The notes under the pieces: model-generated
The model's database searches: none
Seen by the model: only the letters and a program-made list of their open reading frames with translations
Told to the model about the DNA's origin: nothing
Source: Dichetophora obliterata
Taxonomy: Eukaryota > Arthropoda > Insecta > Diptera > Sciomyzidae
NCBI GenBank assembly: GCA_963920525.1
Contig: OY986437.1
Location: 61,231,330 to 61,295,329, forward strand
Length of the DNA: 64,000 nt
Direction of reading: 5' to 3'
Translations under genes and position numbers: made by a program
In this document: piece by piece, positions 12,758-24,675 of the stretch
Position numbering within the stretch: the first letter of the stretch is position 1
Layout: each line of letters opens with the position of its first letter

Positions 12758-14618
12758 ATTTATTTTGAAGTAAAGCCTACAATTCTTTTAATGTTACTCT
12801 GTAGCAATGCTTTCTTAGCGTTGCCGTAAAAGGAACTTTAAATAAGATAAAACTCATAAAAACTTATATGAGATCTGCAATTTGTACCTTGTTTCTTCGT
12901 TATCACTATTTAATAAAAATTCTATTTATTGGCAAAGCTTTTAGCTACACCTCTGCTTCAAAGCAAGAACAAACATAAGTGTTACATTTTAATGAACGCA
13001 AATTCTTGCTAACAATAAGCAATACTTTGAAATCGAAGAAATTTAAAGGTTTTTATTTTGATCAAATTCAACTCAAATTTCTACAGCTTTGACAGTGTTC
13101 CCATTTTTTAAGCTGACCTACAATTTCTGGTAAAGTAAATTTGAGCTACTTGACAGTTCAGTTCACTGCAAACTATACAATATACTAGTTAATGTGCCAT
13201 TAATTCTCTTGCCAGCTATTATTTAAATTGACTGCAACATTTATGTCTCTACTGTATGTCCAACAATTGTTTGTTGTCAATAAGCTGTCATTGATTATAA
13301 CAGCGAGATATGAAAGAATGAATGAATGACATCAATAAAAAAATATGTGTAGATAAATTATGACACAATTAAGATAGTCGATATAGTAGTCAAGTGAAGT
13401 GAACTGAACACGAAATCAAGCCACCAACCATCAAGCCAGTCGAAGTAAGTAAACAAAGTGCAAAATAAATAAAAATAAAATAAATACCACTTATTTGTAT
13501 AAAACTGTACAAACTTCGTTTTTTTTTATGCAACCAGTAGCTTGAAAGGCATAAAATTAGCATTACAACTTGATTAAATAAACTGCAGCGATTTCCCTGT
13601 GCAACAAAAAACCAAAATAGCTGAGTGCAACTGCATGCAAGTGGCTATAAAAATGCTAGACGTCAATAAATTTGTTTAGCTTTGGTCATGGTGGAGAAGA
13701 AAACAACAAAAATAAAACTATAAAAATATACACGCTTACACACATACTCACGATAAAAATTGAATTGTCAAACAAATTGAAGTTAAGGAAGCGTCTCACT
13801 TGTTGCCAACTTTGGTGTGATGGCTTTGTTGCTGGTGCTGGTGTTGGTACTAGAAATGAACAGCGGTGGCGCTAAAATATATGTTTATTTATATATTATT
13901 GCCAAACGCAATCTTAACTCTATCAGTTTTGTATTAGTTATATTTATTTTTTTTAATGTGCTGCAATTGCCCGCCATGTGCTATAAAATGCAGTTTTAAT
14001 ATAGAAAAAAATCGTTTAAATCACATGAAATACATAATGAAACTGTTCTACTTAAAAGCAAATATTTCTTGAAATGCATATAAAATCTGCTTCTAATAGC
14101 ATATAAAAGAATTTTCTACGCAGGTTTTTACACAACTTAAGTTTTTGAGCCATTTAAATCTATGCTTATCATTAATGAAATACAATAACAATTTGAAATA
14201 ATATGACCAGCTGTAATCTAAACATGTACATTAAAACTTTTCAAATTTGTGTATTATATAAAAAAAAATTAAGGACATAATTGTAAGTAATTGTAAGTGC
14301 AAATAAGATGAGGTTCTAATGAAGCATAAAAGCATTTTCTACGCATTTTACCGAACTCGCGCATTTTTGACTCGCGCTTTTGAGTCAAAAACAAGAAGCA
14401 CTCAATTTGCAGAAATATATTTTCAATTTAATTACACTAATAATTTCAATATCTCTACGGCACATTGCTGCACAGGTTAAGCACATTATAGCACAAGTTT
14501 CCAAATTTAGAAAAACAAATCAAAACTGCAGTTAAAATATATTTTTATTTTTCAATAAGGCACACGGTGGCACATATAAGACAGCACATTTTATCTATAG
14601 TAATCAAACTCATTTTCT
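12758..14618. other. Non-coding, with a possible untranslated exon
   Basis: No ORF with recognisable domains. At about 13393-13446 there is a less AT-rich stretch (GAAGTGAACTGAACACG) ending CAGTCGAA|GTAAGT, which has the look of a 5' untranslated exon with a consensus splice donor. This is a guess from composition and the donor motif; no TATA box or coding sequence supports it. Confidence 0.25.
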
Positions 14619-15275
14619 GTTTGTTTGTTTGTTTGTTTGTTTGTTTGTTTGGCCTTTATACAAATCTAAACGGCTGAATGAATTTCGCTCAAACTAGGTA
14701 TACATATTACAATAAGTGCATCCTAGATTAAAATGCAATATACTTAGTTTTGCCACGCACCCACCGAAATTTTTCAACTAAGTGTAATTTTGTTATTATA
14801 ATACTTTTTACCATCGGATTTTTTTGCATATTTAATATTACAAAATTTTTGTTATTTTAACATCAAAAACACTTGCTACATATATTCAAAATTGTAGAAA
14901 TTATCAGTACAACTACTTTTTCATAAAACATCGTTGCCTAAGAATGAGAAAAAAACGACATGAAAATCAAAGTTTGGTTTTTCGATGCAAATATCTCCGA
15001 TGTCCATTAATATATTTCATTCAAATTTTTTTTATTTAAAAGTTCAATAAAATTACTTTACAAAAATAAGTTGAACTGTACGGTTCAGTCAGTGTACATA
15101 TATATGTTTTATGATTATGTCAAAAAAGGTACAAAATGTTGACTTTTTACTCAAAAAATGACTCAAAAATTGTTTTTGTTGTAAAAATCAAAACAATTAA
15201 AAATTACACTTCTGGCTATCTTTCATATGACATAGCATTTATTTGCAAAAATTATTTTACTGTTTTTGTCATCAA
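14619..15275. repeat. Dispersed repeat, copy A, starting with (GTTT)8
   Basis: A perfect (GTTT)8 microsatellite (14619-14650) is followed by GGCCTTTATACAAATCTAAA and then about 600 bp that align with 38772-39350. Shared landmarks are TGCATCCTAGATTA, AGAATGAGAAAAA, CATGAAAA and TTCGATGCAAATAT. The GTTT run followed by an 'ACGGCTGAATGAATTTCGC' phrase resembles 5' regions of Helitron/DINE-like repeats of insects; that family assignment is inferred. Confidence 0.55.
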
Positions 15276-15789
15276 AACAAGGGTACCCCCCATTTTTTTC
15301 GCAAAATTTATTTTTTTCCAAAATGTTGTTTTTATATTTTTGTCAAAAAATTCAAGTCTCAAAAATAATTTATGTGAAAAAAATACCCCAATATCTTTTT
15401 CCAATCAAAAGTTATGGCTAAAAATCCATTTCTTCATACCAGACTATTAATAAAACTGAGTTTTGTTTCAAAATTCTCTATATAATTTGAACGACCCCAT
15501 TTATCTTTAAGAATGCTGTTGTGTGTCTTGAGCAGTCATGAGCAGGAAAATAAATTTAGTGAGCCAATGTTTTATTTTTTAAAAGAAACACAAAAGTATC
15601 CTCATTATTGCTTTTGCCCATCGTTGCAAAAAATGAACAAAATAAAAATGTTAATGCAATAAAAAACCCCAATAAGGTTACACTGATTTTCTATTTCTAT
15701 AAAAAAATTTACCAGCAAAAAAACAAATTATGTGTATTTATGGGCAACACATGTAACGGCACAAACATTTCAAGCGCAGCGCCGTTGAG
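15276..15789. other. AT-rich non-coding
   Basis: Nothing recognisable apart from low-complexity A/T tracts. It may be the decayed tail of the preceding repeat. Confidence 0.4.
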
Positions 15790-16283
15790 TAAAGGTCTCT
15801 GCCCACTTACGGCACGTAACGAAACGATTATAAAACGGCTACGGAAAGGTAACATAATATTTATTGCACACTTAACGGAACGGCAACAAAAATTTTAATT
15901 AAACAAAACAAAAAAAAAATAAGCGCAGAATTTTCTAATACACAATTAGCTTTAATAGCTTTATTATTAGATGAAGAAGATGGAGAAAACTAATAAAATC
16001 GTAGATTTTGGATTCATCCTATGCTTTAAAAACGACCTATCGATGGCGAATTTTTTACTTTGCACAATAAACTGTTGGAATCCATTGTAATTTTTGTAAA
16101 CAAAGAGAGTGACAAGCCGGTCAGAATTCTTTGAAACGACCACCACCGGCTTTTTCGTCGGCGTCAACAGTCGTTGCCGTTTCGTCGTCGCTTAGTGAGC
16201 ATGTATACATAAGAACACATGGTAGTTCTATTTTGTAGTTTCGTGTCGTTTCGTTACGTGCCGCAAGTGGGCAGAGACCTTTA
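15790..16283. mobile_element. MITE with about 37-bp terminal inverted repeats
   Basis: The left end TAAAGGTCTCTGCCCACTT continues with CGGCACGTAACGAAACGA (15790-15826) and is inverted at 16247-16283 with one difference in the core. A subterminal AACGGCAAC motif is also mirrored. The 494-bp unit has no transposase, and no target duplication was found at this boundary. Confidence 0.6.
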
Positions 16284-18082
16284 GGCTTGCTTTTTGTTGC
16301 CTTTGCATGCATTTTTTGTTGTTAGCAAGTTAGAAATTTGGTGAACGTCGGTTTTGTTTTAATTTTTTGAACGTGTTGTTGTTTTTACAAATGTGCAAAC
16401 ACAAAGTTGATAAAACAAAACAAATTTGTAGCTGAGCCAACTGAGGCAATTGAGCTTCTGGAAGCTCATGTCTGATCTAGAGTAGTTACAAACATTTTGT
16501 TTTGTACAAAATCTTCCTTATAGTAATCTACTTATGACGTTTTTGTTTCTCGAAAAAATTCAACATTTTATTTGCCATTTCTGGAGATTCTGTCCTCTTA
16601 AGAATAAAAATAGTGACCCCTAAAATTGAATCGTGTTTTTTCGCGAAAATACTGACCGCAAAAGAAGAAAAAATTAAGATTTCTCAAAGATGGCAGAAAA
16701 AATGAAAAATTTTTTCGAGAAACGAAAACACCATTAGATTTTTGCCTCCCTCCTTCCTGTTGTTTCGTTGTGATGGCTCTTTTTCTTCTCACTATTGTGT
16801 CACCATTGCCACTCAGTTCTTTATCATCGAAAAGATGACCGTGAATAGAATGCTGTAAAAGTTCAGTTTCAGCTATATGGCGATATTCAGTTTCAATGTA
16901 TTCAGTTTCAGCTTTATGGCGATATAATAAAACATATGCCCAACTGTTTAGCACAATTATTTCATTGGTTTTGATCTGCGCTTTAAATTCACAGATAGAT
17001 GGCGCCGCATTTGTAAGTACTGTGGGCACAGACTATACACCTTGCGGTGAATAGCCGAATGATGTCTACCAAAAGTTTCTTCAAGTTCTTTCGCCAAGAC
17101 AGATAACCGGTTTGGCAACTGGTAAAGATAAGATCTAAAATTCTCAAAGCTAGGACTACAAATACACATCCTACAAAATTACAAGCAAATCGGAAGCAAA
17201 CATTTTTTTTGGTGATACTATCAAATTTTTGTTTGTTTCAAATGAAGCTGATTTTTATTTTTTTCCGGGGAAAATGAGAAAAAATTGTTTATTTAATTAT
17301 ATTTCCAATGACATCAAACTCAAAAACATATCTTTAAAAATAACAAAATTTGTAATTAAAAAATGTAACTTTATTGAAAAATTATTGATTTTGTTAAAAA
17401 AAAAAATATATAAGAACTGTTCGTTTTATAAAAATGATCCAATTATTAAATTACAACAACCTTTGTTATTTTTAAAAATATGGCTATGGTTTTGATATCA
17501 TTGGAAATAAAATAAACTAAATCCCAAATTTGATGCTACATATAAAATTTTGATTTATTACGCAAAATTCATAAAAAATTGCGGTTAATGTGAAAATTTA
17601 GTAGTTTCAACGGATTGATGCATCTGCGCACGAGCACAGCTTAGGAATGGATAAATCGGGTGGGTTCGTTGATGAACCGTTAAAAAGGTCATTTCATTGT
17701 CCTCAAAGGAGTTCTTAACAAAGTTTTCCAAGAGTTAGTTTTTCTGCTAGAAAAAATAATGTGGATAAAGGTCATAAAATAACAATTAAACACTCTCCTC
17801 TTTCACCCCCCTAAGCTTTCGTGCTCTTACATCGGACACCCTGTATATTTTAAATTTTCTTTGTTCGTTTTAAGTTCTGTATGAGCCTTACGATATGTAA
17901 AATTTTTATATAGAAAACATTTTAAATTTTCATGCAAATAATATTTACACTCTAAGAAAAGAAAAATTATTAAATAAAAAATATTATATTCTTTTCTTAT
18001 ACGATATTAGCCTTCAAAAATTTGGCATTCTTTACAAATAAATGTAATTTTAACTTCTATGTTCTAATTCTAGTCTGCTCTG
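16284..18082. other. AT-rich non-coding
   Basis: No gene recognised. The 143-codon minus-strand frame at 16598-17029 and the 70-codon one at 16957-17169 show no family features. A lone ACACCCTGTA at about 17836-17845 resembles a DD41D mariner terminus, but no partner end is visible. Confidence 0.4.
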
Positions 18083-18540
18083 TGATTGACTTTATACAGA
18101 GTTGTTGTCGTTGTTGTTGCCTTCTTCAAACTGACTTGATTTAAAAAAGCTCACAATTAAAATCGTGTAAAAATTCAAAGAATAGATCACAATTAATTAT
18201 CAAATTTTACTTTCTATAGTAGAGCTAAAACAAAAAAGTTTAAATAATATCAAGATAAATAAATAATCTGAAATAATTTATTGATTTCGGTCAAGGTCAT
18301 ACATTTTTGAACATTTGGTTGTGCAAATAGCCACCTTTCAGTTAAACACTAGCTTCTTGCATAGCAAAATTCGTTTCAATTCTATGGTGCGCTTCAGCAG
18401 ACTTGCCGAACTCCATTGAGTATCCAAAAAATAAGAATCAACAAGAACAGACGGCAACCCTGGTAGAGTTAAAGGCTTGATTTAAAAATTACAAACTTAC
18501 TTGATCTAAAAAAGTTCACAATTAAAATCATGTCAAAATT
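18083..18540. repeat. Dispersed repeat related to 58.9-59.7 kb
   Basis: The phrase GTGATTGACTTTATACAGAG followed by GTTGTTG runs and CTTGATTTAAAAAAGCTCAC is found again at 59622-59710. The AGAACAGACGGCAACCCTGG phrase near 18445 matches AGAACAGATGGCAGCCTTGA near 58951. A second internal copy of CTTGATCTAAAAAAGTTCAC lies at about 18502. No coding capacity. Confidence 0.5.
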
Positions 18541-20155
18541 CCAATTTTTTTGTTACGACTTAAATCGTATTAAAATCTTTTAAAATTATAAACAAACATT
18601 TAAAAATGCAAAATACGAGAAAAAACCTTCAAAATTCGGTTTTAAGTGCTATTTTTTGTATAAACTAAGCGTTTTAGTTTGCGAGTTGATGACTTTTGGT
18701 TTAATTGTTGGCAACATAAGTATTATTTTAAATCCTGCTTCTAACATTTCCATTCAGCTCTTTCACTTTGATTTGTATCTGCTTTATACTTAAATACCAA
18801 GTTGTAGATAATTTTCTTTTTTATAGTCCAGCCTTCGTTCAAATAACTGTCAAATGAAGACATCTAACCATGCCTCACATGTATGTTTGTATGTCATGAG
18901 TAGAATAACAACAATATGCTTTCATCCAGACGCAGTCACATAGTCAGCCACTTCAAGCCAGGTGAGGATGATCGATTACTTTGTCTAGGATCGTTTTTCT
19001 TGCTTTCCTGTAGCGACTAGATATTGTTTTTTTTTCTTTTTGTTTTTTTTTTTGGTAATTTTATTTACATTTGTGTTACTTGAACAGTACGAGTTTTCAT
19101 AAACAGCAACAACAAACAACAATGAAGACGTTTCTATTTTTGCTTAAAAATCCACACCGAAACTCAAAATTTGCATACAAAGCGCATTCATCGAATGCAC
19201 CGACATCGAAATGTTGTCGATGTTGTTGTTTCTCACAATAGTAGACGTTGTTGAAGCAAAAGAAGTTGAAGGAAGAGCTGGAGCAACAACATTATTTTTG
19301 CTAATAATTCAATTTTATCGCAACTGATCGTCATCATTTGCATGCTTGACAAGCATGGCTTAAACGTGCCTCAAAATTTTTTGTCGCTGTTGCCACCTGC
19401 AATAAAGCTGCTGTTGTTGTTGTTGTCGTTGTTACTGTTGTATTTGCTGTTATAGTCATCGTCGTATGTCATGATAAAGACGACAGGTTCAGCTGCCAAT
19501 GATTGCATTTAAGTTTACCTCTTCATCTACTCTGGGTGCAGACAGAAGATGAGGGCACAGTCAGCCAGTCAGTCAGTCATTCCATGAGATGAAATTCATT
19601 GCCATGGATGGGGTGAAAGTTTTACAATTGGAACAACCGGGTATATGATTATACATACATATATTCACTTGACTTCGTTGGAGTAGAACTCAAGAAATAG
19701 ACAATTGGATATACATTTTCTATTTCTCAAAATATGATATCTTTTGGATGGAATCCGAAGAAGACCAACTTAACTTTATTTTTCATAACAATATTGTTTT
19801 CCTTTAGTAAGATCGATTTTATTTGTTTTCTTATACTTTTAATTTTATTTAATAAGGTTTTTGATCATATGATTTTTATATGTAATTAAAAACTCAGTTT
19901 GAATTAAATTTTTTCCTCACGTTTCGTTGGTTACTTTCCAATATTTCGAAATGATTTTTTATTAAAATGATATTAAAACAAAAAAAACAAATAACAGTGA
20001 TTAAACATACATATCAATTAATAACAAGTGACATTGTATACATATATTAAAAATTTAGATTCTTAATATCCTTGATTATACTTGGAAAATACTCAGTGTT
20101 TACTAAAAAATATTCATTCCCAATGATTTATAACAAATGTAGTATTTTGCATTGC
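18541..20155. other. Non-coding; TTG/CAA-rich and less AT-rich in the middle
   Basis: From about 18830 to 19640 the sequence is less AT-rich, with CAA/TTG trinucleotide runs and a GTCA/CAGT stutter near 19560-19580. This is the kind of stretch that often holds regulatory DNA in flies, but no exon or known binding-site cluster is demonstrable by eye. Confidence 0.35.
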
Positions 20156-20159
20156 TTAG

Positions 20160-21482
20160 CCCTGGATAACCAATCATTTTTATAATACGTTATAACCAAT
20201 GTTAGTCGATTCGACCAACACGCTCCAAAACTCGTTTTTAGAGGAGCTGTTAGTACATAAAATACATTAAAAGCTGCTGAAAATGAAAAACTATGTAAAT
20301 TCTACTAGAAATAAAAAACACATTAATATTGGTCTTAATTTTTTTTAATTTTTATTTTTTGAAAAGCAACTTATTTTATCAGTTTGAGATATACCACATA
20401 AGATTATTGAAAAAAAAAATAATTACTAAACATAAAAAACTTTAAAGGCTATCATTCTTCTATCATTATACAAATAAAGCATTATTTATTATTATTAAAA
20501 TAAAAAAGTTTAAATCAATTGTTTAGCACAAGAGACACAATTCGCTGCACCACTATAAAAAACTTATAACCAAAACACTATATTCCTACAACAAAGGAAT
20601 CAACTTCGGCTGAACCGAATTTAAAATACCCCCACATATGTATTTTAGTATATACGAAGTTGTCAATGTTGTATAATTTTGATAACGCCACTTTTATGGA
20701 GCATAGTTCTTATCCAAATATTGTATATAAAATTTTAAAATCAGAGTTCATCCTAATTATCAAAGCTTATGTGTAAAATATCAAGTTAAAACCATAGTTT
20801 TTTTGAATTTATGAAGGTTTTGTATTATAATGACGCCACTTTGTGTGTGAGGTGGGCGTGGTTTTCATCCAATTTTGAAAAATTTCAAATATGTGGTGAA
20901 TATTTTACTCCAAAGCTAATGTGCAAAATTCCAAATTTATTTTTGTGGCATTTTAAGAGATACCGTTTTGATAAAGTCACTTCTTATGGGAGGTATGCGT
21001 GGTGTTCATCCGATTTTGCTCATTCCCGAATTTTATCTTCGTTTTTTGAATATAAGCATATATCTTTTATTTCATTATTATACTTAGCTTAAAAGTTGTG
21101 GCTGTAATCGTGTTGACAGTCAGACAAATGGATATACGGACATGGCTTTATCGACTCTGGAGGTGATGCTGGTCAAAAAATATCTCCTTATAAGCGTTAC
21201 GAACGGAGTGACAAAGTTAATATACCCCTTACGCAATACACGTGGGGGTATAAAAAGTTACGTTAAATCCAATGTTAGTCGCTTCGACTAACACTACTGT
21301 TATAAAAAGATTCACCCCATCCAATTAAAAAGACAAATACATACGAACGCAACGAGATCAGCTTAACAACTAATGTGGTCACTGCAATACGGATAGAGAA
21401 CACGATCAGATGAGAGAAAAAAAGGCTGTAAGCAAAAAATTTAGCAGTGTTAGTCGAAACGACTAACATTAGTTATCCAGGG
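20160..21482. mobile_element. piggyBac-like non-autonomous element with three copies of a hairpin motif
   Basis: The left end CCCTGGATAAC (20160) and the inverted right end (CCCTGGATAAC, ending 21482) are identical. Flanks are TTAG (20156-20159) and TTAA (21483-21486), fitting a piggyBac TTAA duplication with one change. The near-palindrome TGTTAGTCG-nnn-CGACTAACA occurs at 20200-20220, 21273-21293 and 21448-21468. No transposase is present. A separate dispersed repeat occupies the middle. Confidence 0.6.
20570..21256. repeat. Dispersed fly repeat nested in the piggyBac-like element
   Basis: It begins near CAACTTCGGCTGAACCGAA and ends near ACGTGGGGGTATAAAAAG. It contains a degenerate tandem unit of about 140 bp (GCCACTTTTATGG near 20688, GCCACTTTGTGTG near 20833, TCACTTCTTATGG near 20977, each followed by a TTCATCC-GATTTTG-like phrase) and a tail with GACAGTCAGACAAATGGATA. 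Similar phrases are common in dispersed repeats of flies. No ORF. Confidence 0.5.
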
Positions 21483-21534
21483 TTAAGACAAAAACTTAAG
21501 CCTAATAGGAATAAAAAATATTCTTAAAAGTAGG

Positions 21535-21760
21535 CATTTTAAAGAACCAAGGCTCCGTAAGATCCACGTTTTTAGCCTCAGCTTTCTAGCTTCTTAAAGA
21601 AATCAGATGCAATTTGGACATACTATAGCGAGTACCCTTGATTTTTTTATGAATACTCACTTCCTGTATTGCTCTGCAGAACCAACTCATATTAGGTGTG
21701 AGGGGCTCTTTCCAGGAGTAACCTTGCTTATATCATATCGATGAACACTGTTAAGAAGGC
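21535..21760 (+). pseudogene. 5' segment of an old RNase H LINE, cut off by a hAT-like insertion
   Basis: Frame by frame this reads RLRKI (about 21550), KSDAIWT, TLDFFMNTH and then MNTVKK, the linker before the reverse transcriptase in LINEs of the I/LOA type (compare ETHFPG in the 45.6-kb element). The frame NTVKKA at its end is continued by LFSFKP at 24684, after the hAT-like element is skipped. Several frameshifts are present. The true 5' end cannot be placed; it may be truncated near the piggyBac-like element. Confidence 0.6.
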
Positions 21761-21866
21761 CAGTGTTACCAACTTCAAAAAATATTTATCCCTAAAACTT
21801 TAGTCAAAAACCCCTAAAATCGCTACAATTACTTGGGAACCCCCTCAAAACAAAAAAAAGGGCATA

Positions 21867-21990
21867 TCTATACTATTATATAAAAGGAGACTCACGAATT
21901 TGATCCAGAATAAACTCGGTAACCGCTTAACCGATTTTGATAATTCTTTTTTTATTCGATTCCTATGATAATATAGATTGTTATAGCTTA
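21867..21990 (+). repeat. Helitron-like 5' terminus fragment
   Basis: TCTATACTATTATATAAAAG followed by a TAACCGCTTAACCGATTTTGA phrase resembles the conserved 5' ends of insect Helitron-type elements (TC start, then a 'C-GATTTTGA' phrase). No 3' CTRR hairpin end was identified, so it is a fragment at best. Confidence 0.4.
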
Positions 21991-22149
21991 CCAAGGTTTT
22001 CGAAAAATGTATTCTTTAATTATTGCAAAATCACGCATTTTATTTGATGCCTACATTCAACCAGCAGCGCAATATAACAGCAAACAAAGCTTTTCTCTCT
22101 TTGTCGAGAGAGCTTCTCTCAATATGACACGACAGCCATGTTGTGTAGT

Positions 22150-22305
22150 TAAACTGAATTCACTGATAACCTTCAGCATGTTTTTGTGTGATTTAAAATA
22201 ATGTTAATCAAGTTGAGAGCGTGTAGAAATGTTTCTCTATGAGCTAAAACTTCATATGAAAAAAATTACCAAACATGCTGAAGGTGATCAGTGAATCCAG
22301 CTTTA
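22150..22305. repeat. Small inverted-repeat unit
   Basis: ATTCACTGATAACCTTCAGC near 22161 is inverted as GCTGAAGGTGATCAGTGAAT near 22277, with further matches around AACATG. The unit is about 155 bp and non-coding. Confidence 0.5.
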
Positions 22306-22569
22306 CTTTCAGGGAGATTCTTGCTTTCATAGAGTGTTAATTAATTCTCTTTGTTAATGTCTTGAGGGGAGTTGCCAGAATTTAATTATCAGCAATAATT
22401 ATGTTTTGCAGCCTTGCCAGCCAGCTTTTCCCCACTTGAGATTGTGTTAGTCTATCTGTACAAATAAACACATATGTAGCGTTGTGGCACTGCACGGATG
22501 TTTGACAATCACACAAGAACCATTGAACATATTAACACGATATAGGTATCAAACGATTTGTTATTCCAA

Positions 22570-22990
22570 CTTTATCATAATATGCTATGTTAGATTTGCC
22601 ACGTCTACTTTCCATGCCCACTTTTTGCAAAAAATGCTATATTTCAGACGATTTTGGTCGTATGAGACTAGAAATTGGTAATCTACGTTGTATGGTTACC
22701 TTCGCTAACTTTACTAAAAATGGGCATGACCCACTTTAGTTAAGTCCAATTTTCGGGGGATAAGCTTGGAGTAAAGCAAAGCGCACTAGCCTTAAGCTCA
22801 ATTGAGCTGAAATTCTGGCATTCTATTGTTTCGAGTATGTGATGGTTTAAGTGAAAAAAATTTTGCCACACCCCCATTACCGCCCAGAATTAATTAAAAA
22901 TTTTATACTTCGAACGGTTTTGGTTGTATTAGACTAAAATTTGTTAATTTAGTTCATACGGCTACTTTCGGCAACTGTACTAAAAATGGC
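22570..22990 (+). repeat. Two degenerate direct repeat units
   Basis: A unit containing GATTTTGGTCGTATGAGACT (about 22650) recurs as GGTTTTGGTTGTATTAGACT (about 22917), each followed by a GGTTACCTTCGC / GGCTACTTTCGG phrase and ACTAAAAATGG. The period is about 270 bp and the units are clearly diverged. Confidence 0.5.
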
Positions 22991-23819
22991 GAATATATAA
23001 ATTTTTTTTTTCAAACAGCATGAAAATTCGTATATAGCAGTAAGGTGGTCTGCGGCAGGACAACGTCTGCCAGGCAATACTATACATCAATAAGAATGCT
23101 GTATATATCAGATTCTGATCGTCATGCATTGATGTTTCCAACGTCTAGCATGTGTTTTGTTCGAAGGCCAATTTACACTTTTACAAATTCACAAAACGAT
23201 CATAAAAAATTCATTGAATTGGGTCAAGACAAATTCTACTATAACTTTAACGTTAACTAAGAATATATAGATAAGGAAATTGACTAAAACATAGATTAAT
23301 GTATATAACTTGGGAATAGTTTGAAATATTTGAAATATTTTTCACAGAATTATTTTTTAAGCTATATTTGAAAATGTTTTTCACATGAATTAGTTTTTAA
23401 GCTGTAACACATTGGGAAAAAATTACAACATTTTAAGCAAATTAGTTTTCATCAAAAAAATCATAGGCGGGGCCACCTACCGGCCCATGATTTTTAATGA
23501 TAGAAACAGTTTGTGTCAAAATAGAACAATTTTTGCAGGTAAATTATGTTATATGAAAGAATAAGGAAAATGAAAATGAAAAAATAACTAAAATTAAAAA
23601 AAATATGTACAACAAAAGCAACTCTTGGCCTATTGTTTAGTACAAGTTGGATATTTTCGAGGTTTTTTAAAAACAATATAAAACATTGCATTGGTGAGGT
23701 AACGGAAAACCTTTTCTCATTTCCCCAATTTACTTAATTGAACTTTCAAACAAAGAAAATTGAATGAAAATCGATTTGTAAATTGCGGAAATGTTTGCTT
23801 GCTAAGTCAAAACATAAAA

Positions 23820-24095
23820 TTTCAATCGGTTTTTTCACATTCTGAGGCTTATGAGTTATACTGAGAAAATCTATAGTTTTGAGATATCGCAAGAATTTTA
23901 ATGTCATAATAACAGGTTTTTTTCCAACATACCTAATATCCGTTCAAAATATTTCCGAAAAGAAATAAAAATTACCGTTAATTTTATTAATCAACAAACT
24001 GTCCATACAAGAATGCATTGCTATGCATTAAGAAAGTCTATAGTTTTTGAGATATCGCCAAAAGTTTGATGTCATTATAGCGGTTTTTTTTTTTA
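23820..24095 (+). repeat. Degenerate direct repeat, period about 160 bp
   Basis: CTATAGTTTTGAGATATCGC at about 23871 recurs as CTATAGTTTTTGAGATATCG at about 24031, each followed by a TT-ATGTCAT phrase. No coding content. Confidence 0.45.
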
Positions 24096-24675
24096 AATTT
24101 AAGAAGAATTATTGTTTAGCCGAAGCCCAATAACAACAATTAATTACTGAAGAAGGCCGATTAACTGCAACAATTTAAGAAGAATATATTTATTTTATAA
24201 AGGTAAAATGTTCCAAAAAAAGATCAATTAACATTTTGTTATAATCTTTAGTTATAAACAATTTATATTTATAAAAAATTCGGTTTCTTCGGTTTGTATT
24301 CAAAACAAAATGAACGCGATTTTAAATTTTGTTGTTAAAATTAAACACTTAAGTTGTCAAGCCATACAAAATCACTTTTTTTGTCTCTTACACTCATTCA
24401 CAAGTTTTACAGCTTTAGCAAAATATTTAGACGTCACGTTCACCTTGTTTTTGACACCATGGTAACGAGCAGGGAATGAAAAAGGAAAAAATTGAGGAGT
24501 TAATGCATAGCAAAATCGGAATAAATTCAAAAACTTCGTAGCAAATTGGATTATCCAATGCTTCAAAATATCAAAAAGTCTCTACAAAACCCCTAAAATA
24601 AAAAACCCCTAAAAAAACCCATTCCACTTTTTTCCCCCTAAATTTAGGGGGGAAACTCCTAAGTTGGGAATACTG

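Larger units (their letters stand above)
21761..24675. mobile_element. hAT-like element inserted into a LINE
   Basis: The left end CAGTGTTACCAACTT and the reverse-complemented right end CAGTATTCCCAACTT agree at 13 of 15 positions. The 8-bp flanks are AAGAAGGC (21753-21760) and AAGAAGAC (24676-24683). Independently, the LINE reading frame is interrupted exactly here and resumes after one copy of the duplication. No transposase ORF survives in the 2.9 kb; the interior holds a Helitron-like terminus, a small inverted-repeat unit and degenerate tandem repeats. Confidence 0.75.

Noticed and set aside
16598..17169. Minus-strand frames of 143 and 70 codons
   Set aside because: No recognisable domain; overlapping frames and low-complexity Phe/Lys runs suggest chance, though a decayed element is possible.
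17836..17845. ACACCCTGTA as a mariner terminus
   Set aside because: No partner terminus or transposase remains nearby; ten bases alone are not evidence.
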